Shown piece after piece: positions 1-5,770 of a DNA stretch of 10,657 nucleotides; positions within the stretch are counted from its first letter, which is position 1; each line of letters begins with the position of its first letter. The notes below the pieces were generated by a model, which made no database searches, was not told where the DNA came from, and was given only the letters and a program-made list of their open reading frames with translations. The position numbers were made by a program, and so were the translations under genes. The stretch lies in contig JAKFXP010000092.1 of NCBI GenBank assembly GCA_021731325.1, positions 1-10,657 on the forward strand, read 5' to 3'. The stretch comes from Parcubacteria group bacterium (GTDB taxonomy: Bacteria; Patescibacteriota; Minisyncoccia; Phycocordibacterales; UBA12088).

Positions 1-2
1 TG

Positions 3-74
3 TGCCTCCACCAGGAATCGAACCTGGATCGCAGCCTTCGGAGGGCCGCATTCTATCCATTAAACTATGGGGGC
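3..74 (-). tRNA. tRNA-Arg (anticodon CCG)
   Basis: Read on the minus strand, this 72-nt stretch folds as a full cloverleaf. The D-arm is GTTT/GAAT. The 5-bp anticodon stem CGGCC/GGCTG carries loop CTCCGAA, so positions 34-36 are CCG (Arg). The variable loop is 4 nt, and the T-arm is CCAGG-TTCGATT-CCTGG. The acceptor pairs GCCCCCA with TGGAGGC, with one C-A mismatch at the fourth pair. The discriminator is A, and the next two bases are CA rather than CCA, so the CCA tail is probably added after transcription. The gene lies 12 bases downstream of the rarA stop codon on the same strand and may be co-transcribed with it. Confidence 0.93.
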
Positions 75-86
75 AATCGCTTTAGA

Positions 87-1214
87 TTACTCTAAGTATT
101 TCTTTTTTGCCAACTTTTCAGGCAGATAGTTTTCTGTATCGTACATTTCATATCCCGCACCATACCCTTCTTGTTTCATGAGCTTGGTGGAGGCGTTGCG
201 GATCTTAAGAGGAATAGGAAGGTTGCCGTATTGCTCGACGTCTTTCAAAGCTGCTCCAATAGCGTTGTATGCTCGTCTGTCTTTTTTACATTGTGCAAGG
301 TATACCACGCCGTGTGCGAGGTTAATCCGGCATTCCGGCATACCAATGACCTCACAGGCACGAAAGACGGCATTTGCGACCACGACTGCGGTTGGTTGTG
401 CTAATCCCACATCTTCGCTCGCAAATATCACCATACGCCGGGCGATAAAGAGAGGATCTTCGCCAGCCGCTATCATGCGGGCAAGATAGTACAGCGCTGC
501 ATCAGGTTGGCTTGCACGCATACTTTTTATAAATGCGCTCACTGTGCTGTGGTGTTCGTCACCACCTTTATCATACCGGAGTCGCTTATCTTGAAGGGAG
601 TGTTTGAGTGTTTCTATGGTTACTTGTCCATATAAAGACTGAGCATTTTCTATAATGGTGAGCGCTTGTCGCGCATCCCCATTGGCGCGTTCTGTGACCC
701 ATCGCACTGTTTCGGGTGTGAGGTCGATGTCCGTCCGCGAGAGAATAACCTCCAAATCTTCTTCAGTGTGTTCTTTGAGGGTGAATACCCGACAACGTGA
801 GAGGAGTGCTGGAATCACTTCAAATGAGGGATTTTCAGTTGTGGCACCTAAGAGGGTAAGTATCCCCGACTCAACAAAAGGAAGGAGAAAATCTTGCTGT
901 GCCTTATTAAATCTATGTATTTCATCAAGAAATAATATTTTAGGACGCCCTCCTGTATCAGTCTCAATTATTTTTTTGATATCAGCCTTACCTGCTGAAA
1001 CCGCTGAAACCTCAAAAAGTACTCCGTCCACCGCGGTTGCATAGATGCGTGCGAGGGTGGTTTTACCCACTCCTGGTGGCCCCCAGAGCACAAACGAGAA
1101 ACGATGCTTACGCTCTATCGCTTCTCGCAAGGGTCCCCGTGATCCCACGAGATGCTGCTGCCCTACGTACGTATCAAGTGAAACGGGACGAATACGGTGG
1201 GCAAGTGGTTCCAT
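87..1214 (-). CDS. rarA: RarA/MgsA-type replication-associated recombination AAA+ ATPase
   Basis: A 375-aa clamp-loader-like AAA+ ATPase that acts at stalled or gapped replication forks. Seen: an N-terminal EPLAHRIRP...GQQHL block typical of the family, Walker A GPPGVGKTT (residues 45-53), Walker B ILFLDEIH (93-100), sensor 1 GATTENPSFE (123-132) and the arginine finger in LLSRCRVF (R140). A C-terminal helical part contains the family-typical EDPLFIARRM and SEDVGLA segments. E. coli RarA is about 447 aa, so this is a short version. I chose the ATG at 1214 over the upstream in-frame TTG (1259). The TTG lies inside the terminator of the preceding tRNA-Gly, while TATAGT ends 6 bases before the ATG and would give a nearly leaderless mRNA. 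There is no Shine-Dalgarno. The start choice is inference; the family is secure. Confidence 0.95.
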   Translation of the reverse strand: MEPLAHRIRPVSLDTYVGQQHLVGSRGPLREAIERKHRFSFVLWGPPGVGKTTLARIYATAVDGVLFEVSAVSAGKADIKKIIETDTGGRPKILFLDEIHRFNKAQQDFLLPFVESGILTLLGATTENPSFEVIPALLSRCRVFTLKEHTEEDLEVILSRTDIDLTPETVRWVTERANGDARQALTIIENAQSLYGQVTIETLKHSLQDKRLRYDKGGDEHHSTVSAFIKSMRASQPDAALYYLARMIAAGEDPLFIARRMVIFASEDVGLAQPTAVVVANAVFRACEVIGMPECRINLAHGVVYLAQCKKDRRAYNAIGAALKDVEQYGNLPIPLKIRNASTKLMKQEGYGAGYEMYDTENYLPEKLAKKKYLE

Positions 1215-1220
1215 ACACAA

Positions 1221-1226
1221 ACTATA
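1221..1226 (-). promoter_or_regulatory. -10 element of rarA
   Basis: On the minus strand TATAGT (5/6 match to TATAAT) ends six bases before the rarA ATG. TCGTCA lies about 17 bases upstream as a possible -35 (4/6). Initiation about 7 bases downstream of the -10 would fall at the ATG itself, giving a leaderless transcript. Confidence 0.5.
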
Positions 1227-1255
1227 CGCCGGTTTGGGGGTGGTGACGAGGGTAT

Positions 1256-1281
1256 GCAAAAGCCCCCGAAGGGGTGTTTGC
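1256..1281 (-). terminator. Terminator after tRNA-Gly
   Basis: On the minus strand CCCC-TTCG-GGGG forms a stem closed by a UUCG tetraloop. It is extended by a G-U pair, an A-G mismatch and a five-pair GCAAA/TTTGC outer stem, and the falling arm runs into CTTTTG. It begins five bases after the tRNA-Gly 3' end, as expected for a terminator of that gene. The U-tract is short and interrupted. Confidence 0.7.
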
Positions 1282-1285
1282 TCTG

Positions 1286-1356
1286 TGCGGGATGGGGGAA
1301 TCGAACCCCCAACCTCAGTTTGGAAAACTGATATTTTACCATTAAACTAATCCCGC
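1286..1356 (-). tRNA. tRNA-Gly (anticodon TCC)
   Basis: A complete 71-nt cloverleaf on the minus strand. The acceptor GCGGGAT/ATCCCGC pairs perfectly. The D-stem is GTTT/AAAT, the anticodon stem TCAGT/ACTGA has loop TTTCCAA (anticodon TCC), the variable loop is 4 nt, and the T-arm is GGGGG-TTCGATT-CCCCC. The discriminator is A, and no CCA is encoded. The first 42 nt of the gene recur with one mismatch at 1509-1550, the damaged copy upstream. Confidence 0.97.
1315..1356 (-). repeat. 42-bp direct repeat, copy 1 (copy 2 at 1509-1550)
   Basis: The 5' half of tRNA-Gly is repeated 194 bases away with 41 of 42 identities, in the same orientation. No integrase or element lies between the copies, so duplication and decay of the tRNA gene explains it better than an att-site pair. 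Confidence 0.8.
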
Positions 1357-1361
1357 ATTTT

Positions 1362-1367
1362 AATATA
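1362..1367 (-). promoter_or_regulatory. Candidate -10 of tRNA-Gly
   Basis: TATATT on the minus strand ends five bases before the mature 5' G of tRNA-Gly. Transcription would then start at or within a base or two of the mature end, with almost no leader for RNase P to remove. No convincing -35 is seen. Confidence 0.4.
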
Positions 1368-1374
1368 CTGTGTC

Positions 1375-1496
1375 GTAGGTTCGATTCTTCATATGTGGGG
1401 AATCGATCCCTACGGGATCCGTACACCTTGTGGGTATTTCTGTTCGCGGGCTCCAGAAATCCCTCACAAGGTCTTGCGAAGTGCCCCCGGCACTTC
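1375..1496 (-). other. Cluster of inverted repeats / possible structured RNA
   Basis: This gene-free stretch between the damaged and the intact tRNA-Gly is packed with perfect or near-perfect hairpins. (a) 1478-1485 pairs with 1489-1496: 8 bp, 3-nt loop. (b) 1425-1432 pairs with 1465-1472 (8 bp) and continues inward as 1433-1442 with 1454-1463, about 17 pairs in all with one bulge and one mismatch, around an 11-nt loop. (c) 1405-1410 pairs with 1414-1419: 6 bp, 3-nt loop. (d) Competing with (c), 1381-1387 pairs with 1400-1406 and 1375-1379 with 1409-1413. The loop of (b) contains cgcggg (1445-1450), an exact 6-base complement of cccgcg at 1546-1551, the 5' end of the damaged tRNA copy. A T-loop-like segment (GGG-ATCGATT-CCC on the minus strand) sits near 1397-1410. 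I do not recognise the element as a known RNA family, and decayed tRNA-cluster sequence is an alternative. Confidence 0.5.
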
Positions 1497-1499
1497 TCA

Positions 1500-1550
1500 C
1501 CCCCGACATCAGTTTGGAAAACTGATGTTTTACCATTAAACTAATCCCGC
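1500..1550 (-). pseudogene. Truncated tRNA-Gly copy (5' half only)
   Basis: On the minus strand the acceptor 5' strand, D-arm and complete anticodon arm of tRNA-Gly(TCC) are present. They match the intact gene over 42 nt with one substitution (1527 versus 1333). The sequence agrees with the 5' arm of the T-stem (GGGGG, 1500-1504) and then departs: the T-loop, T-stem 3' arm and acceptor 3' strand are missing and replaced by an unrelated hairpin. The substitution and the changed bases after the anticodon stem lengthen that stem to 8 perfect pairs (1506-1513 with 1521-1528), which a normal tRNA would not have. A weak -10 (GATACT) lies just upstream, so it may still be transcribed. The likeliest origin is a tandem tRNA duplication that lost its 3' half. 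Confidence 0.75.
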
Positions 1551-1591
1551 GTAAGCAGTATCCTACCAGAAAAATGGTTTTTTTGCACTAA

Positions 1592-1615
1592 ACAACCCGC
1601 CGTACGGCGGGTTGT
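1592..1615 (-). terminator. Terminator of clpP
   Basis: A perfect 10-bp stem, acaacccgcc/ggcgggttgt, with loop gtac lies 27 bases beyond the clpP stop codon. On the minus strand it is followed by a short T-run (TTTAG). On the plus strand the flank is not T-rich enough for a clear terminator. Confidence 0.75.
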
Positions 1616-1641
1616 CCTTATAACCATTTCTATATCAAGGT

Positions 1642-2244
1642 CTACGTTGTTTTGTAGACCTGGTCGATAATGCCGTACTTCTTTGACTCGTCTGCGGTCA
1701 TAAAGAAGTCACGATCTACATCTTTTTCAATCTGAGCAAGTTCTTTCCCTGAGTTTTTTGCAAGAATTTTGTTTAATCGGTCTCGTGTGGCAAGAATATG
1801 TCGTGCGGTAATCTCGATATCTGCCGCCTGGCCTTGTACGCCACCCCAAGGCTGATGAATCATAATCTCACTGTTAGGGAGTGCAAAACGTTTCCCCTTT
1901 GCACCTGCCGAAAGAATAACCGAACCCATACTTGCCGCAAGGCCTACACATACGGTCGAAACATCGGGCTTGATAAAGTTCATGGTGTCGAGAATTGCAA
2001 GTCCGGCAGTGACTGAGCCACCCGGGCTATTGATATATAGTTGTATGTCTTTCTTGGGGTCTTCTGCAGCAAGGAACAACAACTGGGCGATCATAAGGTT
2101 TGCCGTATAATCCTCGATTGCACCTCCCAGAAAGAGAATTCGTTCTTTAAGAAGGCGTGAATAAATATCATACGCACGTTCGCCAAACTGCGTTTTTTCG
2201 ATAACCATTGGTACTAATGTGTTTTGAATCGTTTGCTCGGTCAT
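1642..2244 (-). CDS. clpP: ATP-dependent Clp protease proteolytic subunit
   Basis: A 200-aa serine protease subunit (family S14). It assembles into a tetradecameric chamber that degrades proteins fed by ClpX- or ClpC-type unfoldases in the cytoplasm. The catalytic triad is visible: Ser105 in GLAASMGS, His130 in EIMIHQP and Asp179 in DRDFF. The family-typical YINSPGGSV (70-78) and GERAYDIYSRLLKERI (21-36) are present, and the length is normal (about 190-210 aa). The ATG at 2244 is preferred to the in-frame TTG at 2274 because a -10 (TACACT) lies between the two and the protein then begins as family members do. There is no Shine-Dalgarno. The gene lies 57 bases after the M50 protease gene and has its own promoter signal. 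No Clp ATPase gene is in the window. Confidence 0.97.
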   Translation of the reverse strand: MTEQTIQNTLVPMVIEKTQFGERAYDIYSRLLKERILFLGGAIEDYTANLMIAQLLFLAAEDPKKDIQLYINSPGGSVTAGLAILDTMNFIKPDVSTVCVGLAASMGSVILSAGAKGKRFALPNSEIMIHQPWGGVQGQAADIEITARHILATRDRLNKILAKNSGKELAQIEKDVDRDFFMTADESKKYGIIDQVYKTT

Positions 2245-2254
2245 ATGGAGAATA

Positions 2255-2260
2255 AGTGTA
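2255..2260 (-). promoter_or_regulatory. -10 element of clpP
   Basis: TACACT on the minus strand ends 10 bases before the clpP ATG. TTGCAG 16 bases upstream is a possible -35. The hexamer is the same as in the tpiA, S11-gene and recJ promoters, but without the preceding TGG. It predicts a leader of only a few bases. Confidence 0.5.
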
Positions 2261-2301
2261 GCGTATTTTGACAAAACTGCAAGGTATGCCGAAATAATGC
2301 T

Positions 2302-2952
2302 TTAAAATAAGGTATTAATGTCAATGCCGGTAATAAGTCCAAACACGAACGATAATCCGGTGCGAAATATTGGGCCGATAAGCTCCATAATAAGCCAGAG
2401 TACGAGGAGCATAACCATAAATCCACCTTGCATCAAAGCCTGCTCCATTCGTTCGAACGACATACTGGCTTTAAATGGCAGAATTGACTTGAGAAGCTTT
2501 GAACCGTCAAGGGGTGGGATAGGGAGGAGATTAAAGAACGCGAGCATTAGATTTATGAATACAATGAGTGCTGCAAGAGAAATGAAGGTTGGTGATAACG
2601 TACCAATACCAAAGCGCACCACGAGGCCAAACATGAGCGCAAGAAGGAGATTCACCCCAGGACCCGCTCCTGCAACAATCGCTTCACCCCAGCGCTGATT
2701 TTTGAGGTTGTAGGGGTTGTAGGGTACGGGCTTCGCCCATCCAAAAAGAAAGGGGGCTTGGGTCAGTACTAGCAGCGCAGGAAGAAGTATAGATCCTACC
2801 GGGTCAATGTGGGGGAGTGGGTTTAAGGTTAGGCGTCCCTGCAGTCGAGCGGTTGGATCACCCAACATTGCAGCTGCATATCCATGAGATACTTCATGAA
2901 TAATGATGGAAAAGATAAGTGCAATGAGAAAAAAAATGTCAAAAGATTCCAT
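2302..2952 (-). CDS. Site-2-type membrane metalloprotease (family M50)
   Basis: A 216-aa integral membrane zinc protease of the compact site-2 protease group, which cuts membrane-bound substrates within or near the bilayer. Seen: a hydrophobic N-terminal segment holding the zinc-binding HEVSH (H19, E20, H23), then NPLPHIDPVGS (44-54). Hydrophobic segments follow at about 56-70, 91-115, 121-141 and 177-195. The second metal-ligand motif is NLLPIPPLDGSK, with D150 as expected ligand. There are no PDZ or CBS domains, so this resembles the minimal class often annotated only as 'site-2 protease family protein'. Its substrate is not predictable. It is divergent from rpmB and upstream of clpP on the same strand. 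A weak candidate -10 lies around 2967-2972. Confidence 0.92.
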   Translation of the reverse strand: MESFDIFFLIALIFSIIIHEVSHGYAAAMLGDPTARLQGRLTLNPLPHIDPVGSILLPALLVLTQAPFLFGWAKPVPYNPYNLKNQRWGEAIVAGAGPGVNLLLALMFGLVVRFGIGTLSPTFISLAALIVFINLMLAFFNLLPIPPLDGSKLLKSILPFKASMSFERMEQALMQGGFMVMLLVLWLIMELIGPIFRTGLSFVFGLITGIDINTLF

Positions 2953-3010
2953 GAAACAGGGTCAAATTAGTAACAAATGCTGGAAATACTCCCGTTTTAT
3001 GGGGCATTAC

Positions 3011-3038
3011 TTGCATTCCATAGTGGCTATGGTACCAT
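3011..3038 (+). promoter_or_regulatory. Promoter of rpmB
   Basis: TTGCAT (3011-3016), a 16-base spacer and TACCAT (3033-3038) preceded by TGG make an extended -10 promoter. It lies 12 bases before the rpmB ATG, so the leader would be about five bases. The -10 sits within the palindrome atggtaccat (3029-3038). Confidence 0.5.
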
Positions 3039-3050
3039 AAGCCAACTTAT

Positions 3051-3293
3051 ATGGCGAAAGTATGTCCCATTACGAATAAGAGTTCACAGGTTGGCGGTGG
3101 CTACAGCAACCGTACTCGCGCCACACAGTTTAACCCAACCGGTAAGCGTCGCCGACACGTCAATTTGGTAAAGCGTCGGATATTCGTACCTGAAACAGGC
3201 GAACGGGTAACGCTCACGATTTCTACGAAGGCCATCAAGACTATCAACAAAAATGGCGCCTACAAGACACTTAAAAAGGCGGGCCTCATATAA
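3051..3293 (+). CDS. rpmB: Large ribosomal subunit protein bL28
   Basis: An 80-aa, strongly basic ribosomal protein of the large subunit. The start MAKVCPITNK matches the usual bL28 start MAKVCxITGK. The centre (SNRTRATQFNPTGKRRRHVN, residues 19-38) and VKRRIFVPETGERVTLTIST follow the bL28 pattern of a basic loop and then an antiparallel pair. The C-terminal KAIKTINKNGA fits the usual KGxRxIDKxG segment. Only one cysteine (C5) is present, so this is a zinc-free form. The gene is monocistronic, with a promoter directly upstream and a strong terminator 15 bases after the stop codon. Confidence 0.96.
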   Translation: MAKVCPITNKSSQVGGGYSNRTRATQFNPTGKRRRHVNLVKRRIFVPETGERVTLTISTKAIKTINKNGAYKTLKKAGLI

Positions 3294-3308
3294 ACAAGTC
3301 AACTGCTA

Positions 3309-3348
3309 GAAAAAGACCACGCTTCATATCTGAAGAGTGGTCTTTTTC
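3309..3348. terminator. Strong bidirectional terminator after rpmB
   Basis: A 12-bp perfect stem gaaaaagaccac/gtggtctttttc encloses a 16-base loop that has its own small stem (cttca/tgaag). The falling arm ends in TTTTTC on both strands. It closes rpmB and insulates it from the tpiA promoter that begins 30 bases later. Confidence 0.9.
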
Positions 3349-3377
3349 GTAGGTACTACCACATTTCCATATGGACA

Positions 3378-3386
3378 TGGTACACT
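3378..3386 (+). promoter_or_regulatory. Extended -10 of tpiA
   Basis: TGGTACACT, a TG-n extended -10 with hexamer TACACT, ends seven bases before the tpiA ATG at 3394. The expected start of transcription is therefore at or within a base or two of the start codon. No clear -35 is seen. The 11-mer catggtacact occurs again at the recJ promoter. Confidence 0.65.
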
Positions 3387-3393
3387 GATGCCA

Positions 3394-4158
3394 ATGAAAC
3401 AAAAGATTGTTATCGCCAATTGGAAGATGAATCCAATGACGCCAAAAGAGGCAAAACGGATATTTATAGGCACGGTAAAAGGAGTGGCGCACGTAAAAGG
3501 AGTGCGCGTTACCATATGCCCCCCTACCATTTTTTTGTCCGAACTGAGCAAAGAAAATAAGGGTACGAAAGTGCGGTTGGGGGTGCAGGATTTATATAGT
3601 GAGGACGCGGGGGCATATACGGGTCAAACTGCTCCTGCAATGGCACTTGCCTATAAAGCAAAGATTGCAATTCTCGGTCATAGTGAGCGACGAGCTCTCG
3701 GAGAGAGTCACGGTATGGTGGGTAATAAGGTGCGACACGCCATTCACAAAGGGTTCACAGCGGTATTGTGCGTGGGTGAACGTGAGCGCAACGATGAAGG
3801 TGCACATTTCACCTATGTGCGGGAGGAGTTGGAAGCGGTGTTCGCTGGCCTCAAGCGCGTCGAACTGGCCAACCTCGTTATTGCGTACGAACCTGTTTGG
3901 GCAATTGGAAAAAGTGCAGCCGAGGCTATGCAAACACGTGATCTGTATGAAATGAGTCTCTATATCCGAAAAATCCTCATTGAACGCTTTGGAAGGGCAA
4001 ATGCTGATCTTGTCCCAATCCTTTACGGAGGGTCGGTAAAAGGAGACAATGCTGCCGCATTTGTGCGAGATGGGGGAGTAGACGGGCTGTTGGTGGGCAG
4101 CGCCTCTCTTGACCCTAAGCAATTTAGCAACATTGTAACAACGGTCTCAAACACTTAA
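3394..4158 (+). CDS. tpiA: Triosephosphate isomerase
   Basis: A 254-aa TIM-barrel enzyme that interconverts dihydroxyacetone phosphate and glyceraldehyde 3-phosphate. Catalytic residues are visible: Asn9 and Lys11 in ANWKMNP, His96 in LGHSERR and Glu166 in AYEPVWAIGK, which includes flexible loop 6. Phosphate-binding loops are YGGSVKG (211-217) and LLVGSASL (232-239). The length is normal. The in-frame reading extends upstream to 3337, but that part lies within the rpmB terminator, and ATG 3388 is only one base past the -10. ATG 3394 is therefore the likeliest start, probably on a leaderless mRNA. pgk follows after eight bases, making a two-gene glycolytic operon. Confidence 0.97.
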   Translation: MKQKIVIANWKMNPMTPKEAKRIFIGTVKGVAHVKGVRVTICPPTIFLSELSKENKGTKVRLGVQDLYSEDAGAYTGQTAPAMALAYKAKIAILGHSERRALGESHGMVGNKVRHAIHKGFTAVLCVGERERNDEGAHFTYVREELEAVFAGLKRVELANLVIAYEPVWAIGKSAAEAMQTRDLYEMSLYIRKILIERFGRANADLVPILYGGSVKGDNAAAFVRDGGVDGLLVGSASLDPKQFSNIVTTVSNT

Positions 4159-4166
4159 CTTCACGT

Positions 4167-5309
4167 ATGAAGCGATATAACACCATAGCAGATATGCCCC
4201 CTCTTGCGGGTAAGCGCGTGCTTGTGCGTGCTGAACTGAATGTACCTATTAAAGACGGAAAAGCTGGCGACCAGTATCGGATTGAAATGGCGCTTCCTAC
4301 ACTCATCGAGCTTGCTTCACGGGGTGCAAAGGTGATTGTTGTGGCGCATTTGGGGCGCAAACCGGAAGACAGCCTAAGGCCGGTGTATGAGGCATTGCGT
4401 ACCTACCTACCAAACACGCACTTTGTACCCGATCTGGTGGGTGATGTTGCCCAAGAGGCCATTGCAGCACTTTCCGATGGTGGCGTGCTGCTTCTCGAAA
4501 ATCTGCGCAGTAATCCGGGAGAAATCACTAACGACGCCGCGTTTGCTGACGCACTCGCACACCTTGCAGATTATTATGTTGACGATGCATTTGGCGCCGC
4601 ACATCGCGCACATGCGAGTATTGTGGGAGTGCCGAGTCGAATCCCTGGATTCGCAGGCCTACTCCTTGATAGAGAATTGTCTGAACTGGCAGATGGTCTT
4701 ACGCCACATACCCCATCACTCTTTATCTTAGGTGGTGCAAAGTTTGATACCAAAGTACCCCTTCTTACCGCCGCATTAGCTCGATACGATACAATATGTA
4801 TTGGAGGGGCGCTCGCCAATGATTTTATGCGAGCACAAGGATATGTAGTAGGTACCTCACTTGTGTCTGAGGAGGCTTCGCAAGCGGCTGAATTTATGGC
4901 TACCGGTAAGCTCATGATACCGACTGATGTGATTGTCGAGGGTCCAGACGGGGTGCAGGTTAAACAAGTTGCGCATATCAGTCCACAGGATCGCATTGTA
5001 GACATTGGACCTGAGACCATTACCGAGCTTGGGGTACGTATTGCACACGCAAAAACAATCCTCTGGAATGGCCCACTCGGATATGTTGAGGGTGGGTTTA
5101 CCGACGGTACTCAGAGCGTCGCACAACTTATTGCTGATGCCCCCGGTCATTCGCTTATTGGGGGAGGTGATACGGTGGCGGCTATTCGAGAATTAGGACT
5201 TGCAGACTCATTTAGCTTTCTCTCAACAGGAGGAGGAGCCATGCTCGAATATCTGATTGACGGTACCTTGCCCGGAGTGGAGGCACTTACAACGGGTCCG
5301 CAAGCTTAA
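4167..5309 (+). CDS. pgk: Phosphoglycerate kinase
   Basis: A 380-aa two-domain glycolytic kinase that makes ATP from 1,3-bisphosphoglycerate. Substrate-side motifs: RAELNVP (21-27), R38, AHLGR (60-64), ENLRSNPGE (111-119) and the basic AHRAHAS (145-151). Nucleotide-side motifs: GGAKFDTK (189-196), WNGPLG (300-305), GGGDT (332-336) and STGGGAMLEYL (353-363). The protein is complete and slightly shorter than the usual 390-400 aa. Two oddities are seen: the near-invariant Asp of R-x-D-F-N-V-P, which holds 3-phosphoglycerate, is Glu23, and the usual Phe of ENxRF is Ser115. It has no Shine-Dalgarno and is probably read through from tpiA. Its TAA (5307-5309) overlaps the stop codon of the convergent HIT gene. 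Confidence 0.97.
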   Translation: MKRYNTIADMPPLAGKRVLVRAELNVPIKDGKAGDQYRIEMALPTLIELASRGAKVIVVAHLGRKPEDSLRPVYEALRTYLPNTHFVPDLVGDVAQEAIAALSDGGVLLLENLRSNPGEITNDAAFADALAHLADYYVDDAFGAAHRAHASIVGVPSRIPGFAGLLLDRELSELADGLTPHTPSLFILGGAKFDTKVPLLTAALARYDTICIGGALANDFMRAQGYVVGTSLVSEEASQAAEFMATGKLMIPTDVIVEGPDGVQVKQVAHISPQDRIVDIGPETITELGVRIAHAKTILWNGPLGYVEGGFTDGTQSVAQLIADAPGHSLIGGGDTVAAIRELGLADSFSFLSTGGGAMLEYLIDGTLPGVEALTTGPQA

Positions 5310-5713
5310 TCAAGCGTTTGTCGTATTAATGCTGCAATACGTGGTAGCTCACCTTCGGTGTAAGGGTGCCCTGGCCAGTGGATATACCCATCACCCTCGA
5401 AACGGGGGATGAGGTGTATATGGGTATGGAATACAACCTGCCCTGCAGCTTTGCCACTATTCATCATAACATTCATCGCCTGGGCCCCTACGGCCATTTG
5501 TATCTTGGGTGCGAGAAATCGCACCGCTTCCATAACATACGCCCACGATTGGGGTGTTATATCGGTTACGTCGGTACTCGGTTCTTTTGGAATGACGAGG
5601 GTGTGTCCCGGGTTATTTGGACTACTGTCCAGAAAAGCGAGCACCTGTTCGGTCTCGTATACAATCTCAGCGGATATTTCGCGGCGAATGATTTTTGAGA
5701 ATATTGTTTCCAT
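5306..5713 (-). CDS. HIT-family (HinT-like) nucleotide hydrolase
   Basis: A 135-aa histidine-triad protein. Such enzymes hydrolyse nucleoside phosphoramidates or related AMP conjugates, and the physiological substrate is often unknown. The triad H-x-H-x-H is HTHIHLIPR (H96, H98, H100), preceded by the family-typical N-SG-AAGQ-V stretch (85-94). The N-terminal half has FLDSSPNNPGHTLVIPK, as in HinT-like proteins. The C-terminal tail carries a tryptophan (W113), as is common in bacterial HinT. The gene converges on pgk with the two stop codons overlapping. Its ATG lies 57 bases from the divergent start of the YkuD/S11 gene. No Shine-Dalgarno or clear promoter is visible. Confidence 0.94.
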   Translation of the reverse strand: METIFSKIIRREISAEIVYETEQVLAFLDSSPNNPGHTLVIPKEPSTDVTDITPQSWAYVMEAVRFLAPKIQMAVGAQAMNVMMNSGKAAGQVVFHTHIHLIPRFEGDGYIHWPGHPYTEGELPRIAALIRQTLD

Positions 5714-5743
5714 ACAAGTACGTGTTCAAGTGTTTAGAGTATG

Positions 5744-5752
5744 TGGTACACT
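5744..5752 (+). promoter_or_regulatory. Extended -10 of the YkuD/S11 gene
   Basis: TGGTACACT, identical to the tpiA and recJ elements, ends 18 bases before the ATG at 5771. That predicts a leader of about 11 bases. A weak -35 candidate (TTCAAG, about 5725) lies 16-17 bases upstream. Confidence 0.6.
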
Positions 5753-5770
5753 ATACTACGTACATACGTT

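Noticed and set aside
1215..1259. Extended rarA start at the TTG (1259)
   Set aside because: It overlaps the tRNA-Gly terminator and would place the -10 inside the gene. The ATG at 1214 gives the usual family N-terminus.
1163..1426. 87-codon minus-strand reading frame across tRNA-Gly
   Set aside because: It runs through the tRNA gene and its terminator and has no coding character.
1315..1550. attL/attR pair of an integrated element
   Set aside because: The repeats match the 5' half of a tRNA rather than its 3' end, they are only 194 bases apart, and no integrase or remnant lies between them.
1357..1551. tRNA-Gly split by an intron (group I style) between 1504 and the T-loop-like segment near 1400
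   Set aside because: The anticodon loop is uninterrupted, and the bases after the T-loop-like segment do not pair with the acceptor GCGGGAT, so no spliced tRNA can be formed.
1357..1551. tmRNA (ssrA) or SRP RNA
   Set aside because: It is too short for tmRNA, with no Ala-type acceptor pairing and no tag frame. The conserved SRP RNA loop motifs are not seen.
2977..3171. 64-codon plus-strand reading frame overlapping the rpmB start
   Set aside because: It covers the rpmB promoter and the first half of rpmB in another frame. bL28 is unambiguous.
3337..3393. N-terminal extension of tpiA from 3337
   Set aside because: It lies within the terminator and the -10 element. The translated extension has no match to TIM.
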